From Thermoleophilaceae bacterium (GTDB lineage: Bacteria; Actinomycetota; Thermoleophilia; Solirubrobacterales; Thermoleophilaceae): a stretch of DNA of 64,000 nucleotides. Below the pieces are notes generated by a model that ran no database searches, was not told the origin of the DNA, and saw nothing but the letters and a program-made list of their open reading frames with translations. Made by a program: the position numbers and the translations under genes. Positions 47,163 to 56,029 of this stretch are shown in pieces; position 1 is the stretch's first letter, and every line of letters starts with the position of its first letter. The stretch lies in assembly GCA_040901445.1 (NCBI GenBank), contig JBBDYQ010000020.1, positions 46,956 through 110,955 on the forward strand, read 5' to 3'.

Positions 47163-48116
47163 ATGCGCTGGGCGCTTTCCCTCGAGCTCCCCGGCCTCAC
47201 CCTCCCCCAGCACGAGCCGGTCGTGCGGGCGGCGGAGGCGGCGGGCTACACCGATGCCTGGTCTGGCGAGACAGGCGGGCACGACGGCTTCACGAGCCTC
47301 GCCCTGGCGGCGGCATGGACGGAGCGGATGCGCCTGGGCACCGGCGTGGTGAACGTCTTCACGCGCGGGCCAGCCGTGCTCGCCCAGCACGCCGCGGCGC
47401 TGCAGGACGCCAGCGACGGGCGCTTCTGCCTGGGCATCGGCTCGTCGTCGGACGTGATCGTCGAGCGCTGGAACGGGATCCCGTTCCAGAAGCCGCTCAC
47501 CCGCGTGCGCGAGACCGTTGAGTTCCTGCGCGCCGCACTCGCGGGCGAGCGCGCGGGTGAGGGCCGCTTCAGGCTCGAGCAGCCGCCGCCGTCCCCGGTC
47601 CCGATCGTGGTGGCCGCACTGCGGGGGCGCATGCTGCGGACGGCCGCGGAGGTCGGGGACGGGGTGTTCGTGAACTTCACCCCGCTCGGCTCGCTCCCCA
47701 AGGTGATGGAGGCGATGGGGCGCGACACCGAGGTGCTCTGCCGCTTCTTCTGCATCCAGGGCGACCCCGAGCAGGCGCTGCCGCTGGCGCGCTGGATGTT
47801 CGCTGCCTACGCCACCGTCCCCGTCTACGAGGCGTTCTTCCGCTGGCTCGGCCACGGCGAGGCCATCGACCCGATGGTGGACGCCTGGCGGGCGGGCGAC
47901 CGCTCGCAGGCCGTCGAGCTGGCGCCGCGTGAGCTGGTCGAGGACATCTTCATCCTCGGGGACGCCGACGCGCAGGTGGCGCGGCTCGAGGCCTACCGCG
48001 ACGGGGGGATCACCACGCCCGTGGTCATGCCCATCCCACTCGCGGCGCCCGGAACGCCCGTGTCCGTGGACGCCTATCTCGAGCTGGTCTCGTCGCTGGC
48101 CCCGCGAGGCCGGTAG
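47163..48116 (+). CDS. LLM-class flavin/F420-dependent oxidoreductase
   Basis: A 317-residue luciferase-like TIM-barrel protein: start MRWALSLELPGLTLPQHEPV, RMRLGTGVVNVFTRGPAVLA, DASDGRFCLGIGSSSDVIVE and PIVVAALRGRMLRTAAEVGDG match the F420-dependent LLM group (methylene-H4MPT reductase-like), which is expanded in actinobacteria. Cofactor F420 is probable but not proven by sequence. Substrate unknown. It ends 33 bp before the dodecin gene. Confidence 0.86.
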   Translation: MRWALSLELPGLTLPQHEPVVRAAEAAGYTDAWSGETGGHDGFTSLALAAAWTERMRLGTGVVNVFTRGPAVLAQHAAALQDASDGRFCLGIGSSSDVIVERWNGIPFQKPLTRVRETVEFLRAALAGERAGEGRFRLEQPPPSPVPIVVAALRGRMLRTAAEVGDGVFVNFTPLGSLPKVMEAMGRDTEVLCRFFCIQGDPEQALPLARWMFAAYATVPVYEAFFRWLGHGEAIDPMVDAWRAGDRSQAVELAPRELVEDIFILGDADAQVARLEAYRDGGITTPVVMPIPLAAPGTPVSVDAYLELVSSLAPRGR

Positions 48117-48148
48117 GGTTTCGCCAGCCCCGAGCGAGGAGGACCCAC

Positions 48149-48355
48149 ATGGCCGTCGTCAAGATCATCGAGCTGGTCGGTGCATCGAGCACGAGCTCCG
48201 ACGACGCGGTCCAGCAGGCGCTGCGCGAGGCGCAGTCGACTCTCCGCAACATCAAGGCGGTCGACGTCGTGTCCACGGGCCTGCGCGGAGAGAACCTGGA
48301 CGAATGGCGCGCCCACGTGCGCGTGGCGTTCCTCATCGATCGCGTCAGCGAGTAG
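48149..48355 (+). CDS. Dodecin-family flavin-storage protein
   Basis: A 68-residue dodecin: MAVVKIIELVGASSTSSDDA, then VQQALREAQSTLRNIKAVDV and EWRAHVRVAFLIDRV. Dodecins form 12-mers that bind flavins or CoA and buffer them. The usual flavin-stacking tryptophan position is not obvious. AGGAGG precedes ATG 48149, and TAGGGT (48114-48119) overlapping the LLM stop could be its -10. It ends 2 bp before the egtB start. Confidence 0.9.
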   Translation: MAVVKIIELVGASSTSSDDAVQQALREAQSTLRNIKAVDVVSTGLRGENLDEWRAHVRVAFLIDRVSE

Positions 48356-48357
48356 AC

Positions 48358-49632
48358 GTGCCCTCATCCACCACAACGCCCCACGGAGGGGCCGCCGCCC
48401 TGCTCGGGGAGGCGCGTGAGCGAACGTTCGAGCTCGTCGAGCCGCTGAGCGACGAGGACCTGCACCGCCAGCTCAGCCCGATCATGTCCCCGCTCGTGTG
48501 GGACCTGGCGCACATCGCCGCGTACGAGGACCTGTGGGCGTGCCACCGCACGGGCGGGATGGAGCTGCTGCGCCCGGACGTGGCCGCGACCTACGACGCG
48601 TTCGAGACCCCCCGTTCGGAGCGCGGAGAGATCGAGCTGCTGCGCGAGGCCGAGGCGCGCGAGTACATGGGGCAGGTGCGGGAGGAGGCGCTCGGAGTGC
48701 TCGAGCGCGACGGCGACGGGTTCGTCTGGGGCCTGCTCCTCGAGCACGAGCAGCAGCACAACGAGACCATGCTGCAGGCGCTCAACCTCGCCGAGCCCGG
48801 CGTATACGCGCCGCGGCGCCGGCCGCTGCCCCCGCCTCCGGCGGAGGCGCCGTCGGGCACGGTCGGGGTGGCCGCCGGGCCGTTCGAGATGGGCGATGCC
48901 GGAGACCGCTTCGCCTACGACAACGAGCGCCCGCGGCACGAGGTCGACGTGGCCGCTTTCGAGATCGACCGCGGGCCTGTCACGAACGGCGACTGGCTGG
49001 CGTTCATGGAGGACGGTGGCTACGCGCGGCGGGAGCTGTGGAACGAGGAGGGCTGGGCCTGGCGATCGGGCGATGACGTCGAGCGCCCGCTGTTCTGGCG
49101 GGCGGACGGCACGGTGCAGGAGTTCGAGCGGGTGGGGCCGCCGGACCCGGCGTCGCCCGTGATCCACGTGTCGTGGTTCGAGGCCGACGCGTACGCGCGC
49201 TGGCGCGGCATGCGGCTGCCCACCGAGTCCGAGTGGGAGAAGGCCGCCACCTGGGACCCCGAGGCCGGCGTCAAGCGCCGCTACCCGTGGGGGGATGAGG
49301 AGCCGGACCCCGCCCGGCACGCCAACGTCGACCAGACCGCGTTCGGCACCGCCCCGGCCGGCTCCCATCCGGAGGGCGCCTCCGCCTACGGGGTGCTCGG
49401 CATGACGGGCGACTGCTGGGAGTGGACCGCAACCGAGTTCGGCGGCTACCCCGGCTTCCGCGCCTTCCCCTACCGCGAGTACTCCGAGGTCTTCTTCGGC
49501 CAGGGCTACCGGGTGCTGCGCGGCGGCTCCTGGGCCACCCGCCCGCGGGTGGCGCGCGGCAGCTTCCGCAACTGGGACCACCCTCACCGGCGTCAGATCT
49601 TCGCCGGGCTGCGATGTGCGAGGGACGCATGA
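48358..49632 (+). CDS. egtB: Ergothioneine biosynthesis sulfoxide synthase EgtB
   Basis: A 424-residue non-heme iron enzyme that couples trimethylhistidine (hercynine) to a thiol donor with O2. The N-terminal DinB-like four-helix domain supplies the iron ligands (H in WDLAHIAAYE, HEQQHNETM), the C-terminal FGE-sulfatase domain ends in RVLRGGSWATRPRVARGSFR. GTG 48358 overlaps nothing but is 2 bp behind dodecin. Its TGA overlaps the egtD ATG. No egtA, egtC or egtE is adjacent, so the sulfur donor (gamma-glutamylcysteine or cysteine) cannot be assigned. Confidence 0.93.
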   Translation: MPSSTTTPHGGAAALLGEARERTFELVEPLSDEDLHRQLSPIMSPLVWDLAHIAAYEDLWACHRTGGMELLRPDVAATYDAFETPRSERGEIELLREAEAREYMGQVREEALGVLERDGDGFVWGLLLEHEQQHNETMLQALNLAEPGVYAPRRRPLPPPPAEAPSGTVGVAAGPFEMGDAGDRFAYDNERPRHEVDVAAFEIDRGPVTNGDWLAFMEDGGYARRELWNEEGWAWRSGDDVERPLFWRADGTVQEFERVGPPDPASPVIHVSWFEADAYARWRGMRLPTESEWEKAATWDPEAGVKRRYPWGDEEPDPARHANVDQTAFGTAPAGSHPEGASAYGVLGMTGDCWEWTATEFGGYPGFRAFPYREYSEVFFGQGYRVLRGGSWATRPRVARGSFRNWDHPHRRQIFAGLRCARDA

Positions 49633-50624
49633 GCGTGCGCATCGCACCCGAGCCGGACGTGCGCATCGACTCCTACGTGCGGGATGACGGCAGCCTCGAG
49701 TCGATGGCGGCCGACGTGCGCCGCGGCCTGACTCGTCCCGGGCTGAAGGAGATTCCGCCCAAGTACTTCTACGACGCGCGCGGCTCGGAGCTGTTCGAGG
49801 AGATCACGCGCCTGCCCGAGTACTACCCCACGCGCTGCGAGCGGGCCATCCTCAACCGGCGCTCGCCGGAGATCGTCGCCATCACCGGCGCGCGCGAGCT
49901 GGTGGAGCTGGGCTCTGGCTCGGCGTCCAAGACGCGTGCGCTGCTGTACGCGATGGCGGGCGCGGGCACGCTGGAGCGCTACGTGCCCGTGGACGTGTCC
50001 GAGACCGTCGTGGCGCAGTCGGCCACCGAGCTGATCGAGACCTACCCGGGGCTGCGGGTGCACGGCCTGGTGGGCGACTTCGAGCGCCACCTCGACCTGC
50101 TGCCTCCGGGTGAGCAGCGGCTGATGGTGTTCCTGGGCGGCACGATCGGCAACTTCTACCCGGCCGAGCGCGCCCGCTTCTTCGCTCGCGTGCGGGCGCT
50201 GATGGAGCCGGGCGACCACCTGCTGCTGGGCGTGGACCTCGTCAAGGACGCAGAGAGGCTCGAGGCGGCCTACAACGACTCTGCCGGCGTGACCGCGGAG
50301 TTCAACCGCAACGTCCTCCACGCCATCAACCGCGACCTCGGCGCCGACTTCGACGTGGATGCATTCGAACACGTGGCGTTCTTCGACTTCGACAACTCGT
50401 GGATCGAGATGAGGCTGCGCGCGTGCGGCGGCCAGCGGGTGGAGGCGCCGGCGTGTGGGCTGGAGCTCGAGCTGGCCGACGGCGAGGAGATACGCACCGA
50501 GATCTCCACCAAGTTCACCCCCGCCTTCCTGGCCGCCGAGTTCGCCACGGCCGGACTCTGCCTCGAGAGCTTCTTCACCGACCCGGAGGGCCTGTTCGGG
50601 CTCAGCCTGGCGTCGCCGGTCTAG
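49629..50624 (+). CDS. egtD: L-histidine N-alpha-methyltransferase EgtD
   Basis: A 331-residue SAM-dependent enzyme that trimethylates histidine to hercynine, the first step of ergothioneine synthesis. Family marks: IPPKYFYDARGSELFEEITR, LPEYYPTRCERAIL, ELVELGSGSASKTRALL, VFLGGTIGNFYP and LLLGVDLVKD, and the histidine-binding RTEISTKFT near the end. ATG 49629 overlaps the egtB stop by 4 bp. Confidence 0.95.
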   Translation: MSVRIAPEPDVRIDSYVRDDGSLESMAADVRRGLTRPGLKEIPPKYFYDARGSELFEEITRLPEYYPTRCERAILNRRSPEIVAITGARELVELGSGSASKTRALLYAMAGAGTLERYVPVDVSETVVAQSATELIETYPGLRVHGLVGDFERHLDLLPPGEQRLMVFLGGTIGNFYPAERARFFARVRALMEPGDHLLLGVDLVKDAERLEAAYNDSAGVTAEFNRNVLHAINRDLGADFDVDAFEHVAFFDFDNSWIEMRLRACGGQRVEAPACGLELELADGEEIRTEISTKFTPAFLAAEFATAGLCLESFFTDPEGLFGLSLASPV

Positions 50625-50634
50625 CGAGGCTCGC

Positions 50635-50640
50635 TAGAGT
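50635..50640 (+). promoter_or_regulatory. -10 element TAGAGT of the SDR gene
   Basis: TAGAGT ends 11 bp before ATG 50652, marking a separate transcript from egtBD. Confidence 0.4.
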
Positions 50641-50651
50641 CGCCCGCCCTC

Positions 50652-51404
50652 ATGCAGCTCGACGGCACAGGCGCATTCGTTGCCGGCGGGGCCTCGGGCC
50701 TCGGCGAGGCCACCGCCCGAGCGCTCGCCGAGCGCGGCGCCGACGTGACGCTGCTCGACCTCAACGAGGAGAAGGGCGAAGCCCTGGCGGCCGACATCGG
50801 GGCCCGCTTCGTGAAGGGCGACGTCACGGAGGAGGACCAGGTCCGCGCCGGCGTGGAGAAGGCGGCCGAGGGGCTGCGCCTCGCGGTGTCCTGCGCGGGC
50901 ATCGGCTGGGCCGAGCGCACCGTGGGCAAGGACGGTCCGGCCAACCTGCAGCCGTTCGAGACGGTCGTCCGGGTCAACCTCATCGGCACCTTCAACGTCC
51001 TGCGCATGTCCGCCGCCGCCATGGCCGCCGGTGAGCCGGACGAGAACGGGGAGCGCGGCGCGGTGGTCATGACCGCCTCCGCGGCGGCCTTCGACGGCCA
51101 GATCGGCCAGACCGCCTACGCCGCCTCGAAGGGGGGCGTCGTGGGCCTGACCCTCCCGGCCGCGCGCGACCTCGCGCGCCACGGCATCCGCGTCTGCACG
51201 ATCGCCCCCGGCCTCTTCGACACCCCCCTGCTCGCCGCCCTGCCCGAGGCCGCCCGGCAGGAGCTGGGCCGCCAGGTCCCCTTCCCGCCGCGACTCGGCG
51301 ACCCGTCCGAGTACGCGCTGCTCGCCTGCCACATCGCGGAGAACCCGATGCTCAACGGTGAGACCATTCGTCTCGACGGCGCCCTCCGGATGCCGCCGAA
51401 GTAG
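50652..51404 (+). CDS. Short-chain dehydrogenase, 3-hydroxyacyl-CoA dehydrogenase type 2-like
   Basis: A 250-residue [17 protein letters not shown] nucleotide motif (~12-25), [14 protein letters not shown]-preferring Asp, SCAGIG, catalytic Ser in [10 protein letters not shown] and YAASKGG (Tyr and Lys). The end ([20 protein letters not shown], then [17 protein letters not shown]) is typical of HSD17B10-like 3-hydroxyacyl-CoA dehydrogenases. A thiolase gene follows 31 bp later, so the pair likely works in beta-oxidation or the reverse. Confidence 0.9.
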   Translation: MQLDGTGAFVAGGASGLGEATARALAERGADVTLLDLNEEKGEALAADIGARFVKGDVTEEDQVRAGVEKAAEGLRLAVSCAGIGWAERTVGKDGPANLQPFETVVRVNLIGTFNVLRMSAAAMAAGEPDENGERGAVVMTASAAAFDGQIGQTAYAASKGGVVGLTLPAARDLARHGIRVCTIAPGLFDTPLLAALPEAARQELGRQVPFPPRLGDPSEYALLACHIAENPMLNGETIRLDGALRMPPK

Positions 51405-51435
51405 CAGCAAACCACCCACAGGAGAAGACACCCTC

Positions 51436-52599
51436 ATGCCCGAAGCCGTCATCGTCGACGCCGTCCGCACGCCCATCGGCCGCGCCTTCAAGGGCTCGCT
51501 CGCCGGCCTGCGCCCGGACGAGACCGGCGCCTACGTCGTGGACCAGCTGCTGGAGCGCAACCCGGACGTCGCGCCGGAGATGATCGAGGAGGTCATCTGC
51601 GGCGTGGGCCTGCCCCAGGGCCTGCAGGCCTTCAACATGGGCCGCATCATCGCGCTGCTGTCGGAGAAGCTGCCCCAGGGCGTGAACGGCTACACCATCT
51701 CCCGCTACTGCGCGTCCAGCCTCGAGTCCATCCGCTCGGCCGCCAACGCGGTCACTGCCGGCCAGGGCGATGCCTACGTGGCCGCCGGCGTCGAGTGGGT
51801 CAGCCGCTACAACGAGCGCCAGGAGGCCGCGGGCGAAGCCGACCAGAACGAGAACCTCCAGGGCAAGAACGGGCAGCCCGACGCCTACATCTCCATGGGC
51901 GTGACCGCCGAGAACGTCGCGGAGAAGTACGGCGTCTCGCGTGAGGATCAGGACAAGTACGCGCAGCGCTCCCAGGAGCTCGCGGTGGCCGCCGTGGATT
52001 CCGGGCACTTCGCGCGCGAGATCGTGCCGGTCAAGGGCGCCGACGGCAACGAGGTCGCCAACGACGACGGTCCGCGCCCCTCCTCGACCTACGAGAAGCT
52101 GTCCCAGCTCGAGCCCGCCTTCCGCGAGGGCGGCACCGTCACGGCCGGCAACTCCTGCCCGCTCAACGACGGCGCGGCCGCCGTGCTCGTGATGTCGGAC
52201 ACCAAGGCGAAGGAGCTGGGGCTGAAGCCGCGAGCGCGGATCATCACCGCGGCCACGGCCGCGCTGGAGCCCGAGCTCATGGGCGTCGCGCCGATCGGCG
52301 CCGTGAAGAAGGTGCTCGACCGCGCCGGCATGACGATCGGCGACGTGGACGTGGTGGAGCTCAACGAGGCATTCGCCGCCCAGGTCATCCCGATCATGGA
52401 CGAGTGCGACATCCCGCTCGAGAAGCTCAACCCGCACGGCGGAGCGATCGCCCTCGGCCATCCGTTCGGCATGACGGGCGCGCGCATCATGACCACCCTC
52501 CTCAACGACCTCGAGACCGGCGGCGGGACCATCGGGCTCGAGACGATGTGCGTGGCCGGCGGGCAGGGCGAGGCGATGCTGGTCGAGCGGCTGACCTGA
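51436..52599 (+). CDS. Acetyl-CoA C-acyltransferase (thiolase)
   Basis: A 387-residue thiolase. The nucleophile Cys is in SRYCASSLESI, the His in GGAIALGHPFGMTGAR and the second Cys in ETMCVAGGQGEAML. It cleaves 3-ketoacyl-CoA or condenses acetyl-CoA. Preceded by a fitting dehydrogenase, it supports a degradative role. GGAG precedes ATG 51436. Confidence 0.94.
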   Translation: MPEAVIVDAVRTPIGRAFKGSLAGLRPDETGAYVVDQLLERNPDVAPEMIEEVICGVGLPQGLQAFNMGRIIALLSEKLPQGVNGYTISRYCASSLESIRSAANAVTAGQGDAYVAAGVEWVSRYNERQEAAGEADQNENLQGKNGQPDAYISMGVTAENVAEKYGVSREDQDKYAQRSQELAVAAVDSGHFAREIVPVKGADGNEVANDDGPRPSSTYEKLSQLEPAFREGGTVTAGNSCPLNDGAAAVLVMSDTKAKELGLKPRARIITAATAALEPELMGVAPIGAVKKVLDRAGMTIGDVDVVELNEAFAAQVIPIMDECDIPLEKLNPHGGAIALGHPFGMTGARIMTTLLNDLETGGGTIGLETMCVAGGQGEAMLVERLT

Positions 52600-52639
52600 A
52601 GGCCGCATTGCGCGAGTTCGTCGGGGGGTAACGGGCACA

Positions 52640-53758
52640 ATGGGTCTCGTGAGCGAGACCCGCAACGTGGCCTACCGGGCGATCCTCCTGGCCGCCGGCC
52701 TCGTGGTGCTCGGGCTGCTGTTCCAGCAGCTCGTGACGCTGATGCTCGCCGTGCTGATGACGGTGATCGTCGCGATCCCGCTGTCGGCGGGCGCGGACCG
52801 CCTGGAACGCCGGGGAGTGCCGCGCCCGCTCGGCGTGCTGGCCGGCCTGCTGACGGGACTCGCGGCCCTGGCGCTGATTCTCGCGCTCGTCATCCCGCCG
52901 TTCGTGGACGAGGCGGAGGCCTTCATCGACGACGTGCCGGCGGTGGTCGACGACCTGCGCGACCAGGTCCACGACGTCACCGGGGCCACGACCGAGGACA
53001 TCGGCGAGCAGGTGCAGGAGTTCTTCCAGGGCCTCGTCGACGACCCCGCCCAGCTGCTCGGGCGGATCACCTCGATCGGGTTGAGCATCGCCGCGGTGCT
53101 GGCCGCCGTCATCCTCATGCTGATCACGGCGTTCTACATGGCTGTGCGCCCGGAGCCGCTGCTCGACGGGGCGCTCAAGCTCTTCCCACCCGCCCGCCGC
53201 CCCCACGCCCAGCACGTCATGGGCCGCCTGCGCACGTCCTGGATCGGATGGATGCAGGGGGTGGCCGTGGACATGGTCGTGACGGGCGTGCTGCTGTACA
53301 TCGGGCTGTCACTCGTCGGGCTCGAGTTCGCGATCGTGTTCGCGGTCGTCACCGCGCTGCTGGTGGTCGTGCCCTACTTCGGCGCCATCGTCGGCGGCGC
53401 GCTGCCGGTGCTGTTCGCGCTCACCGACACGCCCGGCAAGGCGCTCCTCGTGCTGCTCGTCTACCTGGCCGTCCAGCAGGTCGAGAGCAACGTGATCATC
53501 CCGCTGGTCATGTCGCGCACCGTGCGGCTGCACCCCGCCGTCATCGCCGTCGGCGTGGTGCTGGTGGGACAGATCTTCGGCTTCGTGGGGCTGGTGGTGG
53601 CGGTGCCGATCCTGTCCGCGCTCGTGATCCTCGTGGACGAGCTGTGGATCAAGCCGACCGAGGAGCGGCACGAAACCGAGAGACATACGGCGATAGAGCT
53701 CCCGCGCGAGGCGGAGGACTCGCGGGACGAGCCCACCGCCCCCGCCCGTTTGGGGTAG
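52640..53758 (+). CDS. AI-2E family transporter (TqsA/YdiK-like permease)
   Basis: A 372-residue membrane protein with about seven or eight helices and the family layout: two N-terminal helices, a ~110-residue acidic soluble section (DDVPAVVDDLRDQVHDVTGA), then LLVVVPYFGAIVGGALPVLF and QQVESNVIIPLVMSRTVRLH, the diagnostic C-terminal motifs. Family members export autoinducer-2 or act as Na+/H+ antiporters; the substrate here is unknown. The tail is charged. Confidence 0.9.
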   Translation: MGLVSETRNVAYRAILLAAGLVVLGLLFQQLVTLMLAVLMTVIVAIPLSAGADRLERRGVPRPLGVLAGLLTGLAALALILALVIPPFVDEAEAFIDDVPAVVDDLRDQVHDVTGATTEDIGEQVQEFFQGLVDDPAQLLGRITSIGLSIAAVLAAVILMLITAFYMAVRPEPLLDGALKLFPPARRPHAQHVMGRLRTSWIGWMQGVAVDMVVTGVLLYIGLSLVGLEFAIVFAVVTALLVVVPYFGAIVGGALPVLFALTDTPGKALLVLLVYLAVQQVESNVIIPLVMSRTVRLHPAVIAVGVVLVGQIFGFVGLVVAVPILSALVILVDELWIKPTEERHETERHTAIELPREAEDSRDEPTAPARLG

Positions 53759-53761
53759 CCT
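53756..53761 (+). promoter_or_regulatory. -10 element TAGCCT of the kinase gene
   Basis: TAGCCT overlaps the stop codon of the permease gene and ends 9 bp before GTG 53771. Confidence 0.4.
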
Positions 53762-53770
53762 CGCCCGCGG

Positions 53771-55372
53771 GTGTCGGACGACCCTCGCATCGGCTCGCAG
53801 CTCGCCGGCTACCGCATCGAGCGACTGCTCGGGCGCGGAGGGATGGGCGTGGTGTACCTGGCGGAGCAGCTCGCCCTCGGCCGCAGCGTGGCGCTCAAGC
53901 TGATCGCGCCCGACCTCGCCCAGGACGAGGGGTTCCGCGAGCGCTTCCAGCGGGAGTCGCGGCTGGCCGCGTCGATCGACCACCCGAACGTGATCCCCGT
54001 GCACGAGGCCGGCGAGGCGGACGGCCAGCTCTTCATCTCGATGCGGTTCGTGGAGGGCATCGACCTCCGCGAGCTGATCGCGGGCGGCGGGCGGATCGAG
54101 GCGCTGCGCGCCGCGCGGATCGTCGCCCAGGTGGGCGCCGCGCTGGACGCCGCGCATGCTCGCGGGCTCGTGCACCGGGACGTGAAGCCCGCGAACGTCC
54201 TGATCGACCGCGAGGACCATGCCTACCTGTCGGACTTCGGCCTCACGAAGAGCATGGCGTCCGCCTCGGGGCTCACGGCAACCGGCCAGTGGGTGGGCAC
54301 CCTCGACTACATCGCGCCCGAGCAGATCCAGGGTGAGGCCGTGGACGCCCGCACCGACGTGTACGCGCTCGGCTGCGTGCTCCATCAGGCGCTCACCGGG
54401 AACGTGCCCTACCCGCGCGACAGCGATCCCGCCAAGCTCTGGGCCCACATGAACGAGCCGCCGCCGGCGGTGAGCGAGTCCGCGCCCGGGTTGCCGGGGT
54501 CCTTCGACGGCGTGGTGGCGCGGGCGATGGCCAAGGACCCCGCGGAGCGCTTCCCCTCTGCCGGCGACCTCGGGCGCGCCACGGTCGCGGCCGCCGAGGG
54601 CCGCGCGGCGGCCGAGCCGGAACGCAGCGTGGCGGCCGGGGCCGCGGCGCCGGGCGAGATCACCGTGCCACGCGGCCGGCCGGCGCCCACGGCCGCTGCC
54701 GGGCCTCCCACCGCCGCCACGGCCGCTCTGCGGCACCGGCGCCCGGGCGGCCGCGGCCGCTGGTTCGCCCTCGGGGGTGCCGGGGCGGTGGTCCTGGCGG
54801 GCGGGGCCGCGCTCGCGCTGGCGCTCGGCTCGGGCGACGAGGATCCCGAGCCGGGTCCTGCGCCGGGGCCGGAGACGGTGACGGTGGAGCGCACGACCGA
54901 GACTGAGACCGAGGCCCAGACCGAGGCCGATGCCGCGCCCACCGACCTCACCACCCACACGGCCGAGGGGTACACGGCGCGGTACCCCGCCGGCTGGGCG
55001 GTGGAGATCGACGACGAGCTGCAGACGACGTTCCGGCGCAGCCGTTTCACCAGCCCGGGCGGGGACGCCTTCGTGTCCATCGACCGAAGCCCCGGCGAGA
55101 CCACCGATCCGGCGGACAAGGCGGCGGAGGTGGAGAGGGCGCTGCGCGGCTCGCCCGGGTATGAGCGGATCAGCTTCGAACCGGTGACGATCGCCGGCGA
55201 GCCCGCGTTCGAGTGGACCTTCTTCACCGACGACGGCGGGACCCGCGAGCGCCGGATCGACCTCTTCCTCAACCGCGGCGGCGACAGCTACGCGGTGCTC
55301 GGCGGCGGAGCCGACTTCGGGCTGGCGCTGCCCGCGGCCAGGCGCGTGGCCGGGTCGATCGAGCCGCGCTGA
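53771..55372 (+). CDS. Membrane-anchored Ser/Thr protein kinase (PknB-like)
   Basis: A 533-residue kinase. Kinase domain ~10-275: GRGGMGVVY loop, K43 in VALKLI, HRDVKPANVLI with catalytic D137, DFGLT, and APEQIQGE. A proline/alanine-rich linker precedes one membrane helix (~330-355, FALGGAGAVVLAGGAALALA). The extracellular ~150 residues contain no PASTA repeats; they read YTARYPAGWAVEIDDEL and WTFFTDDGGTRERRIDLF, a domain also found in other actinobacterial sensor proteins (PsbP/Mog1-like). Signal unknown. GTG start 53771. Confidence 0.92.
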   Translation: MSDDPRIGSQLAGYRIERLLGRGGMGVVYLAEQLALGRSVALKLIAPDLAQDEGFRERFQRESRLAASIDHPNVIPVHEAGEADGQLFISMRFVEGIDLRELIAGGGRIEALRAARIVAQVGAALDAAHARGLVHRDVKPANVLIDREDHAYLSDFGLTKSMASASGLTATGQWVGTLDYIAPEQIQGEAVDARTDVYALGCVLHQALTGNVPYPRDSDPAKLWAHMNEPPPAVSESAPGLPGSFDGVVARAMAKDPAERFPSAGDLGRATVAAAEGRAAAEPERSVAAGAAAPGEITVPRGRPAPTAAAGPPTAATAALRHRRPGGRGRWFALGGAGAVVLAGGAALALALGSGDEDPEPGPAPGPETVTVERTTETETEAQTEADAAPTDLTTHTAEGYTARYPAGWAVEIDDELQTTFRRSRFTSPGGDAFVSIDRSPGETTDPADKAAEVERALRGSPGYERISFEPVTIAGEPAFEWTFFTDDGGTRERRIDLFLNRGGDSYAVLGGGADFGLALPAARRVAGSIEPR

Positions 55373-55379
55373 GCGGCTC

Positions 55380-55997
55380 TCAGCGGCCGGCGACCGCCGG
55401 CACGCCCCCGAGGAACAGCCCGGTGCAGAAGCGCGCCGCGCCGTGCACGTCTGGCGGGCGGCGATCGATCATCCGGGTGGCCACCTGGAAGCCGATGGCC
55501 ACGCCGGCCGTGGCGAGGTAGTCGAGGTCGACCGGCGGCAGCATCCCTTCCTCCACCCAAGCACCCAGGTCCTCGAAGAACTCCCGGACGCCGGCCTCGA
55601 AGACGCCCTCGTCGCCGATCAGCGCGATGGCCCCCGCGTTGCGCACGAGCACGCTGAACAGCTCCCGCTCCTCCACCACGAGCTCGAAGTAAGCCCGGTA
55701 GGCGCTCTCCACCCGCTGCTCGAGCGTGCCCTCGCGCAGCCGCTCGTCGCGCACCGCCACGCGCGCCTTGGCCGAGAAGTCCTCCAGGAGGGCCCGGAAG
55801 ATCTCCTCCTTGTCGGCGAAGTAGTTGTAGAACGTGCCGGTGGCGAGGTCGGTCTCGCGGATGACGTCGCGGACCGTGGCGGCCCCGAGGCCCTTCTCCG
55901 CGAAGACGCTGCGCGCGGCCGCGAGGAGCTTCTCGCGGTTCTGCGCCTTGCGCTCCGCGCGCCGCCCGACCGCGTGCGCTGCCAGAAGTTGACTCAC
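55380..55997 (-). CDS. TetR-family regulator beside a quinone oxidoreductase gene
   Basis: A 205-residue regulator with TetR helix-turn-helix (GAATVRDVIRETDLATGTFY, then NYFADKEEIFRALL) and an all-helical ligand domain. GTG 55997 lies 32 bp downstream of the stop of the oxidoreductase gene, in one orientation, so they may share a transcript. TGAC-N6-GTCA at 55990-56003 straddles its start codon and could be an autoregulatory site. Confidence 0.88.
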   Translation of the reverse strand: MSQLLAAHAVGRRAERKAQNREKLLAAARSVFAEKGLGAATVRDVIRETDLATGTFYNYFADKEEIFRALLEDFSAKARVAVRDERLREGTLEQRVESAYRAYFELVVEERELFSVLVRNAGAIALIGDEGVFEAGVREFFEDLGAWVEEGMLPPVDLDYLATAGVAIGFQVATRMIDRRPPDVHGAARFCTGLFLGGVPAVAGR

Positions 55998-56029
55998 CCG
56001 TCAGGTTCTATCCGCCGGGGCGGATGGGG

